DNA of 64,000 nt, taken from contig CAVQQP010000019.1 in the NCBI GenBank assembly GCA_963714995.1, forward strand, positions 62,001 through 126,000. The letters are read 5' to 3'. This DNA comes from Prado023 sp963714995 (GTDB lineage Bacteria; Actinomycetota; Actinomycetes; S36-B12; CAIYMF01). The translations under genes were made by a program, and so were the position numbers. The notes beneath the pieces were generated by a model. The model ran no database searches. It worked only from the letters and a program-made list of their open reading frames with translations, and had not been told where the DNA came from. Positions 54,295-64,000 of the stretch are shown piece after piece (the first letter of the stretch is position 1; the number at the start of each line of letters is the position of its first letter).

Positions 54295-55765
54295 GGTTCG
54301 CCTGGCGGAGCATTCCGACGATGTCGTCGTACCGGGGGCTGGCCATGAAGTTGTCCACCGAGACGTGGATGGCTGACGCAGTCCGGGGCCTGGCCCGCTC
54401 GGTCAGGTCCTGGTGGGTGACGACCAGGTCGTAGGTGTCGTCGAGATCGGCGATGGACTTGTTGACCACCGTCACCTCCGGGAAGCCCGCGTCCTTGATC
54501 TTCTTGCGCAGGACGGAGGCGCCCATCGCCGAGGAACCCATGCCGGCGTCGCAGGCGAAGACGATGCTCGTGATCGGCCCGGTGTGCGTGTCCCTGGACC
54601 CGCTGACCACCGACGATGCGAGTGAGTCCTTGCCCTTCATCGCCACCATGCTCTGGGTCGCGACCTCCAGGTCGCCCTCGTCCCAGTCACCCTTGTCCGT
54701 CTTCAGCAGGAAGGCCGCGACCAGGAAGCTGGCGGCGATGCCTCCGACGACCGACAGGGTCACCCCCAGGTAGTCGCCCGAGGCGGTCTGGGCGTAGACG
54801 GCGAAGATCGATCCGGGAGCCGCTGGCGCCCGAAGGCCGGTGCTGAAGAGCACGTTGATGAAGATCTGGGTCATCCCGCCAGCGATCGTCGCGAGGATCA
54901 GCCGGGGCCGCATCAGGACGTAGGGGAAGTACACCTCGTGGATGCCACCGAAGAACACGATGATCGCCGCTCCGGGGGAGGTGGCCCGGGCCACGCCCTT
55001 GCCGAAGAACATGTAGGCCAGCAGCACGCCTGTGCCCGCGGCCGGGTTGGCCTCGAGGAGGAACAGGATCGACTTGCCCGTCTCGGCGGCCTCTTCGATG
55101 CCCAGCGGCGTCAGGACGCCGTGGTTGATGGCGTTGTTGAGGAACAGCACCTTCGCCGGTTCGATGAAGACCGACGTCAGGGGCAGGATGTTGTTGGTGA
55201 CCAGGAAGTCGACTGCCTGCCCCAACCGCTCGATGATCCACAACAGCGGCGGCGCAAGCACGAACATCCCGAGGACAGCCATGATGGCGCCCCAGATGCC
55301 GGCGGAGAAGTTGTCGACGAGCATCTCGAAGCCGGGCTTGATCCTGCCGGTCCACAAGCCGTCGATGCGCTTCATCACGTAGGCCGTCAGCGGACCCATG
55401 ATCATGGCGCCGAGGAACATGGGCACGCTGTTGCCGTCACCGATGAACGCGGGGTCGCTGGTCGCCATGATGACGCCGATGACCGAGAACCCACCGACGA
55501 CGCCACCGCGCACCCCGTACACCATCTTGCCGCCGGTGTAGGCGATCAGGATCGGGAGCAGGTAGAGGATCGAGGGACCCACCATCGTGGCGATCTTCTC
55601 GTTGGGCGTCCAGCCCACCGGTATGACGAAGGCCGTGATGAGGCCCCACGCGATGATCGCCGCGATGTTCGGCATGATCATGTTCGACAGGAAGGTGCCG
55701 AACTTCTGGACCCGAACCCGCAGCGATGTGCCTGGGGGCTGGGAGTAGTCGATCTGAGTGGCCAT
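53927..55765 (-). CDS. mtlA: PTS mannitol transporter EIICB (MtlA-like), out-of-frame tail after the EIIB domain
   Basis: The ATG at 55765 has GGAGAGGAA upstream. EIIC covers about residues 15-340 (NMIMPNIAAIIAWGLITAF, NNAINHGVLTPLGIEEA, FFGGIHEVYFPYVLMRPRLI), the MtlA family pattern. EIIB follows with the phosphorylated Cys in VFACDAGMGSSAMGAS. After about residue 500 the frame enters the duplicated linker and reads about 110 unrelated Arg-rich residues to the stop at 53927, antagonistic to the EIIA frame it overlaps. It imports and phosphorylates a hexitol, most likely mannitol. Confidence 0.88.
   Translation of the reverse strand: MATQIDYSQPPGTSLRVRVQKFGTFLSNMIMPNIAAIIAWGLITAFVIPVGWTPNEKIATMVGPSILYLLPILIAYTGGKMVYGVRGGVVGGFSVIGVIMATSDPAFIGDGNSVPMFLGAMIMGPLTAYVMKRIDGLWTGRIKPGFEMLVDNFSAGIWGAIMAVLGMFVLAPPLLWIIERLGQAVDFLVTNNILPLTSVFIEPAKVLFLNNAINHGVLTPLGIEEAAETGKSILFLLEANPAAGTGVLLAYMFFGKGVARATSPGAAIIVFFGGIHEVYFPYVLMRPRLILATIAGGMTQIFINVLFSTGLRAPAAPGSIFAVYAQTASGDYLGVTLSVVGGIAASFLVAAFLLKTDKGDWDEGDLEVATQSMVAMKGKDSLASSVVSGSRDTHTGPITSIVFACDAGMGSSAMGASVLRKKIKDAGFPEVTVVNKSIADLDDTYDLVVTHQDLTERARPRTASAIHVSVDNFMASPRYDDIVGMLRQANRAVPVPAGMGAASSAAPRIVSRPGILGRPSAAAAHAASRRGHRPERQRAHPGRGDRRGRPVARRHGRGLTGVRSVDARPGDVGLDLRGQPPGHPARHERREALDPCHRPVIHPLPGGHRLER
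54226..54263. repeat. 19-bp tandem duplication at the EIIB-EIIA junction
   Basis: CGGGGCGGCTGACGATGCG (54226-54244) is followed directly by CGGGGCGGCTGAGGATGCG (54245-54263); 18 of 19 bases are identical. Nineteen is not a multiple of three, so the extra copy shifts the frame between the EIICB and EIIA coding regions. Confidence 0.9.
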
Positions 55766-55897
55766 TGGTGGTTCCTCTCCGGAGTGGTTCGCGTCTCGCA
55801 CGTTCGACTGGCTCTGACGGCCGGTGGATCTGACATCAGCGGGGATCGAGGGGTCCCGATCTGGCCGATGTGGGCAGCCTAGGCTAAGGTTGCACAT

Positions 55898-56920
55898 ATG
55901 TCCAGCACTTTTGTTCAGGCAATCCCGGAGGGCCCGCGCGCAGTCCCCCCTAGGATCAGATCCGTGGGCGAGCCGATCACCGACCAGGACACCGAGCTGC
56001 TGATGACCGCCGCAGTCATGTACTACGAGCAGTCGGCGTCGCAGCAGGAGATCGCCCACCGCCTCGGAGTCAGCCGCCCGACGGTGAGCAGGCTGCTGGC
56101 CCGCGCCCGCGAGCTCGGCATCGTGCGGATCGAGATCGTCCCTCCGGGCGTCGACCCGCAGCTGGTCGAGCGTCTGCGTCACCGACTGGGACTTCGCAGC
56201 CTGCATGTCGCCGCGGGCCGGGCCAACGAGGCTGATCCCGGCCCCCTGTTGGCCGGGCCGTTCGGATCCGCGTTGGATGAGGCACGGCTGACCAGCGGCG
56301 ACGTCGTGCTCTCCTCGTGGGGTCGCGCGGTCTACAGCGTGAGTCGATCGATCCGCCGCACGTTGCCCGGCGTCGTCATCGCACCCGCCATGGGCGGCAA
56401 TGCCAGCGACCGGCCCTGGTTCCAGCCCAACGAGATCGTGCGCACGTGGTCCCGCGCGCTGGGTGGCCGCGCGGTGTACCTCAACGCGCCTGCGCTGGTG
56501 TCTGCCGGCCTGGTCGAGGCACTGCGGTCAGAGCCGGAGATCCGTGACATCGTCCGGCTGTGGGACGAGGCGAAGGTGGCTCTCGTGGGAGTGGGGGCGT
56601 GGCCCAAGCCCGACCCGAGCTACGCGGCCGCTGGCTTCCCCGTCGATGACCCAGCCCTGGCCGATGCCGTCGGCGACGTCGCGGGGTGGTCGTTCACCAT
56701 CGACGGGCAGGTCGTGCGCCACCAGGGCGACCGGGTCCTCCTCGGAGTCACCCCGGACCAGCTGCGCGCGATCCCCAACGTGATCTGCTTCGCCGGCAGC
56801 GTCTCGAAGGCGCAGGCAGCGATCGGTGCGGCCCGCGCCGGGCTGATCAACGTCCTCGTCACCGATGCCACGACTGCCCGGGCGATGGACTCCTTCCTGG
56901 ACGCCGAGGCGTCTGCCTGA
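55898..56920 (+). CDS. SorC family sugar-binding transcriptional regulator
   Basis: 340 residues. The HTH is in SASQQEIAHRLGVSRPTVSRLLARARE (about 46-72); the SorC effector domain follows, with SSWGRAVYSVSRSI, APAMGGNAS and VALVGVGAW. It is divergent from the mannitol PTS operon across 132 bp and probably controls it. TAAGGT at 55885-55890 could be a -10 for a leaderless message. A near-palindrome TGCACATATGTCCA overlaps the start codon, suggesting autoregulation. Confidence 0.92.
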   Translation: MSSTFVQAIPEGPRAVPPRIRSVGEPITDQDTELLMTAAVMYYEQSASQQEIAHRLGVSRPTVSRLLARARELGIVRIEIVPPGVDPQLVERLRHRLGLRSLHVAAGRANEADPGPLLAGPFGSALDEARLTSGDVVLSSWGRAVYSVSRSIRRTLPGVVIAPAMGGNASDRPWFQPNEIVRTWSRALGGRAVYLNAPALVSAGLVEALRSEPEIRDIVRLWDEAKVALVGVGAWPKPDPSYAAAGFPVDDPALADAVGDVAGWSFTIDGQVVRHQGDRVLLGVTPDQLRAIPNVICFAGSVSKAQAAIGAARAGLINVLVTDATTARAMDSFLDAEASA

Positions 56921-56930
56921 GCCGAGGCGT

Positions 56931-57600
56931 TCAGGAGCGCGGGCCGACCAGCGCTGCCAGCTCCGCGACGTCCAGCCCGACGAGCGACGTCCGAACCACG
57001 ATCCGCTCCCCGGGCTCGATCGGCACCACGTGCGGAACGGCCACGACGGTCGCCCCGGCCGACCATCCGGCTCGCACGCCGTTCGCGGAGTCCTCGAGCA
57101 CGATCGCGCGCGTGATGTCGATGCCCAGGAGCTCGGCGGCGCGCAGATAGGGAAGCGGGTCCGGCTTGCTTCGGGCCACCTCGTCGCCGGCGACGCTGAC
57201 GGGGAACCCCGGAAGCCCACAGCGGGCCAGGTAGGCCAGCACGAGGTCGACGAGCGTGCGCTCGGACGCCGAGACGAGGGCATAGGGCACACCAGAGCCA
57301 GCGACATCGGCGATCAGCTCCGCGGCGCCCGGCTGGATCGGGATCTCCGCGTCAGCCAGGCGCTGAAGCATCCCAGCGATCATCAGCTCGGCCACGTGCG
57401 CGTCGGTGCGGTCGGTCCCGGAGACGCGGCGGATGTAGGTGGTCGCGTGGGCCATCGAGGCGCCCATCACGGCCCGATGGTCCGCCTCGGACCAGGTCCC
57501 GCCGAGCACCGCCAGGGTCTCGTGCTCGACGTCGAGCCACATCGGCTCGGTGTTCGACCAGCAGGCCGTCCATGTCGAACAGCACCGCGGAGAGTGTCAT
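56931..57600 (-). pseudogene. HAD-family phosphatase (beta-phosphoglucomutase-like), one frameshift near 57560
   Basis: MTLSAVLFDMDGLLV (nucleophile DxD) is in one frame; EPMWLDVEHETLAVLGGTW and everything after are in another. In the usual order VNTEPMW follows DGLLV, and the sequence GTCGAACACCGAG differs from that by one base. Downstream motifs ALVSASERTLVDL, ARSKPDPLPYL and VLEDSANGVRAG complete a HAD active site. Corrected, it is about 222 residues. Next to the mannitol operon, it may be a sugar-phosphate phosphatase. Confidence 0.82.
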
Positions 57601-57615
57601 GGGTCGCCTTCCCTG

Positions 57616-61170
<3,555 letters not shown>

Positions 61171-61404
61171 AGTGCCCCAAGGGTACGTGCGAGGGAGCCC
61201 AGCTGAGGCATTCCCGTCCCTGCTGCCCGGTCGATCCGGGCCGAGCGCCAGCACGCCCGTGGTACCGTGGACCTGTCGATCCGGCTCGCTTGGAACGGTG
61301 CGCGGCACCGCCCCCGGGCGCTGGCCCCGGGGATGTCCACTGGCCCCGCCCTCAGATCGGCAGCGCCTGTGCTGCGCAGCACCACCCCCGCGGAAGGCCC
61401 CTCG

Positions 61405-62609
61405 ATGGCCATCAGCTTCGGCATGCTCAGCACCTATCCCCCGACCCAATGCGGCCTGGCCACGTTCTCCCACGCCCTGGTGACCCACCTGGTCAGCGCG
61501 GGGGCCGACGTCGGCATCGTCCGGGTCGTCGACTGCCCCCAACCGGCCGAGCCAAGGGTGGTCCACCAGCTCGTGATCGGCGAACGCGGCGCTGCTCGCC
61601 AGGCGGCCAACGCGCTGAACCTGTACGAGGTGGCGATCGTGCAGCACGAGTACGGCATCTTCGGCGGCCGTGACGGGGATGACGTGCTCGACGTCCTGGC
61701 CGCGGTCCGCGTTCCCGTGATCTCCGTCCTGCACACGGTGCTCACGAGTCCGACCCCCAACCAGCGGCGCGTCCTGGCCGGTGTCGTCGCGGCCTCGTCG
61801 GTCGTGGTGACCATGACGCAGACGGCCCGGCAGCGGCTGCTCGACGGATGGGACGTGGATCCGGGCAAGGTCATGGTGATCGCCCATGGCGCGGAGGACA
61901 ACCGCGCCCCCGAGCCCGGCCACGACGACGTGACCCGCTGGGAGGACGAGGGCGGATCCCGGGAGCAGGCCGCCGCCGCGGCCCGACGACGACCACCGGA
62001 GCCGCGGCGAGGCGTCCCACCATCCTCACGTGGGGACTGCTCGGCCCGGGGAAGGGCATCGAGTGGGCGCTGGAGGCGATGGCGGAGCTGGCCGACCTTG
62101 ACCCCCGCCCGGTGTACGAGGTCGTCGGCGAGACCCATCCGCGCGTGGTCGAGTGGGCCGGTGAGGCCTACCGCGAGGGCCTGGAGGCGCAGGTGGCCGA
62201 CCTCGACCTCGCCGGTCATGTGGCCTTCGATGGCCGATACCTCGACGGGCCGACCCTGCGGAGCATCGTGCGGGCAGCCGACATCATCCTGCTGCCCTAC
62301 GACTCGCGGGACCAGGTCACCTCCGGGGTGCTCACCGAGGCGGTCGTCGCCGGCAAGCCGGTGGTCTCCACGAGCTTCCCGCATGCCGTCGAGCTGCTGT
62401 CGTCAGGGGCGGGGCTCCTGGTTCCCCAGCGCGATCCCGGTGCGATCAGCCGGGCGCTGCGCACGCTGCTCACCGATCCGGCCCTGACCGCTGAGATGGC
62501 CCGGACGTCGCGATCGCTCGCCCCGGGCCTGCTGTGGCCGGCCGTGGCAGAGCAGTACGTCGGTGTCGGCGAGGGCCTCGTGGCCGAGGGGGCTCGGTCC
62601 GTCGCATGA
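61405..62609 (+). pseudogene. Glycosyltransferase (GT4-like), one frameshift between 61950 and 62020
   Basis: The N-terminal part starts MAISFGMLSTYPPTQCGLATF after GGAAGG and has IVQHEYGIFGGRDG; the C-terminal part, in another frame, has ILTWGLLGPGKGIEWALEAM, ILLPYDSRDQVTSGVLTEAV and GAGLLVPQRDP, typical of the nucleotide-sugar domain. The switch lies in a low-complexity GC tract, and about 400 residues are restored by one indel. It overlaps the next gene by 4 bases (ATGA). Confidence 0.82.
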
Positions 62610-63631
62610 TCAGCCGACGTCTGCCCGTTCCCCGCTTCGACCACCTGGAGCGGCTGACCACCCCGGACGGGCTGTTCGAGCATGCCCTGCTCACCGACCC
62701 CCGCGAGGACCACGGGTACTGCCTGGACGACGTGTCCCGCGGCCTGGTGGTGGCGGTCCGTGAGCCGGATCCGACCGCCGAGGTGTCCGGGATGGTGACG
62801 ACGTTCCTGCGGTTCACGGCCGAGGCACAGGATGAGGGCGGAGCCTTCCACAACCGCAGGAACACCGACCGGATGTGGACCGACTCCCCGTCCGTCGACG
62901 ACCACTGGGGCCGGGCGCTGTGGGCAGTGGGGACCACCGCGGCCCTCGCCTCAGGGGGTGTCCGCGAGCAGGCGCTGGCCGTGGCCTCCACTGGGATGCA
63001 GGTCAGGTCGCCCTGGCCGCGCGCCATGGCCTACGCCGCGCTGGGTGGCGCAGAGGTCCTGCGGACCCTTCCGGGCGACAGGGCCGCGCGGGAGCTCCTC
63101 GTGGATGCGCGGACCCTCCTGGGGCGACCACACATGGCCCACGGATGGCCCTGGCCGGAGCCGCGGCTGACGTACGCCAATGCGGTCCTGCCCGAGGCCC
63201 TCATCGCGATCGGCCACGCCCTGCATGACGACGCGGTCATGGCCCACGGGCTGGACCTCCTGACGTGGTTGCTGCACCTGCAGACGCGCGACGGGCACAT
63301 CTCAGTGATCCCTGCCGGCGGTGCGGAGCCGGGTGATGCCCTGCCGGGCTTCGACCAGCAGCCGATCGAGGTCAGTGCGCTCGCTGAGGCCTGCTGGCGC
63401 GCCCACGAGGCGACCGGTGACTCCCGCTGGGTGGACGCCGTGGACATGTGCGCCACCTGGTTCCTGGGTGCGAACGATGTGGGGCTCACCCTGTACGACC
63501 GGGCGACCGGGGGCTGCTCCGACGGTCTGCACTCGACCAGGATCAACCTGAACCAGGGGGCCGAGTCGACACTGGCCGCGCTGTCGGTGCTGCAGCTGGC
63601 GCGGCGTCCGGCCCTCGTGGCCGCCCGGTGA
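62606..63631 (+). CDS. (Alpha/alpha)6-barrel-like protein linked to glycosyltransferase and GH130
   Basis: 341 residues starting MISRRLPVPRFDHLERLTTPDGLFEHA. Repeating helical segments with VDDHWGRALWAVGTTAALA, PWPRAMAYAALGGAEVL, LPEALIAIGHAL and STLAALSVLQLAR suggest an (alpha/alpha)6 toroid, as in glycan-active proteins. I cannot name the catalytic residues. It overlaps both neighbours by 4 bases, which argues for one carbohydrate-processing unit. Confidence 0.75.
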   Translation: MISRRLPVPRFDHLERLTTPDGLFEHALLTDPREDHGYCLDDVSRGLVVAVREPDPTAEVSGMVTTFLRFTAEAQDEGGAFHNRRNTDRMWTDSPSVDDHWGRALWAVGTTAALASGGVREQALAVASTGMQVRSPWPRAMAYAALGGAEVLRTLPGDRAARELLVDARTLLGRPHMAHGWPWPEPRLTYANAVLPEALIAIGHALHDDAVMAHGLDLLTWLLHLQTRDGHISVIPAGGAEPGDALPGFDQQPIEVSALAEACWRAHEATGDSRWVDAVDMCATWFLGANDVGLTLYDRATGGCSDGLHSTRINLNQGAESTLAALSVLQLARRPALVAAR

Positions 63632-64000
63632 CCGGCCGCGAGGCAACGAGAGGGCTGGTCACGCGGACCGACGCCGTGCTGCGACCGGACCCCACACGCG
63701 TCGTCACGAGGCTGTTCCTCCCGGGCCAGGAGATGCTGATCCATGGCTCCTCCCGTGCCACGTCCGTCCTCGATCGAGTCCTGGCCCTGACCGACGAGCA
63801 GGTGGATCGGGCGCTCCGGCACGCCCTCACGGAGTTCGAGGACCGGCATCAGGACCTCGCCGGGACGTTCGCGGAGCGCTTCCGGCTGATCGCCCATCGC
63901 CTCGTCGATCCCGAATCGATCTCCGAGCAACGGCGCCTGCTGATCGGTGCCTACTTCAGCCAGGAGTACGCCGTCGAGTCCGCGGCCCTGTTCAACCCCT
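63628..64000 (+). CDS. Glycoside hydrolase family 130 (phosphorylase-like), 3' end beyond the window
   Basis: The GTG at 63628 overlaps the previous stop (GTGA); the frame stays open for 124 residues to the window edge. VTRLFLPGQEMLI, SRATSVLDRVLALTDEQV and LLIGAYFSQEYAVESAALFNP match the N-terminal part of GH130 proteins, which phosphorolyse mannosides. The catalytic core lies outside the window, so activity cannot be confirmed. Confidence 0.75.
   Translation, partial: MTGREATRGLVTRTDAVLRPDPTRVVTRLFLPGQEMLIHGSSRATSVLDRVLALTDEQVDRALRHALTEFEDRHQDLAGTFAERFRLIAHRLVDPESISEQRRLLIGAYFSQEYAVESAALFNP

Noticed and set aside
54300..55765. Fructose-specific PTS as the identity of the EIICB
   Set aside because: The EIIC motifs (NAINHGVLTPLGIEEA, GGIHEVYFPYVLMRP) and the CDAGMGSSAMG EIIB loop are mannitol-type; only the EIIA domain is shared with the fructose family.
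61171..61404. Possible cobalamin or SAM riboswitch upstream of metH
   Set aside because: I could not identify a B12-box or SAM riboswitch core; a covariance-model search would be needed.
61171..61923. The metH frame stays open far upstream, allowing a 1435-residue protein
   Set aside because: The extra 251 residues are low-complexity and Arg/Gly/His-rich, lie antisense to the glycosyltransferase, and MetH homologues start at MPTTSFLTALTERV; this is GC-driven openness.

Overview
The window is GC-rich, densely coding DNA from an actinobacterium (Actinomycetota). The lineage markers are decisive: a complete Pup-proteasome locus (pup, prcB, prcA, pafA, dop, the ARC/Mpa ATPase, a PafBC regulator), RbpA, and the conserved trio histidine phosphatase / DUF3090 / SCO1664-type kinase-like protein. 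Gene order from the 5'-3' exonuclease through helY, tatC, tatA, pafBC, pafA, prcA, prcB, pup, dop, arc, trmI and the RecB-like nuclease parallels the Mycobacterium tuberculosis Rv2090-Rv2119 block as I remember it. I cannot name the genus. No tRNA, rRNA, CRISPR array or insertion sequence was seen, and no stretch over 300 bases lacks a gene.

Layout. 0-8 kb, mostly plus strand: the phosphatase/DUF3090/kinase-like trio, a P-loop kinase, a sirtuin, an epoxide-hydrolase-like enzyme, a decayed P-type ATPase, cspA and a frameshifted hydrolase. At about 8.0 kb lies a sequence matching the actinobacterial chromosome-dimer-resolution site dif. Genes to its left are mainly plus and genes to its right mainly minus, as expected where the two replichores meet, so the window probably spans the replication terminus. 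8-18 kb: hsp20 with a CIRCE operator, a hydrolase, a secreted subtilase, GDPD, rbpA, fxsA, a polyprenol-phosphate mannosyltransferase, a Rieske protein and Lnt. 18-27 kb: a lysine-fermentation locus (kal, kamE, kamD, amidohydrolase, kdd, divergent kamA) with an Lrp regulator and an acyl-CoA dehydrogenase. 27-48 kb: helicase, diacylglycerol kinase, Tat translocase and proteasome locus, interrupted between dop and arc by a glucose/GlcNAc-type PTS gene. 48-52 kb: a FtsX-type ABC exporter. 52-58 kb: a mannitol-type PTS operon with a zinc-dependent polyol dehydrogenase, DeoR and SorC regulators and a HAD phosphatase. 58-64 kb: metH, then a glycosyltransferase / (alpha/alpha)6-barrel / GH130 trio running off the edge.

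How the genes work together: KamA and KamDE move the two amino groups of lysine, Kdd oxidises the product and Kal deaminates 3-aminobutyryl-CoA; the cleavage enzyme Kce is not in this window. Dop deamidates Pup, PafA ligates it, ARC unfolds pupylated substrates and PrcAB degrades them. The mannitol PTS imports and phosphorylates a hexitol that the zinc dehydrogenase would oxidise.

Seven protein-coding loci carry frameshifts. Six have one break in an otherwise well-conserved product (possible sequence errors or recent mutations). The P-type ATPase has four breaks and looks like a true pseudogene. Separately, a 19-bp tandem duplication with one mismatch splits what reads as an ancestral fused mannitol EIICBA.
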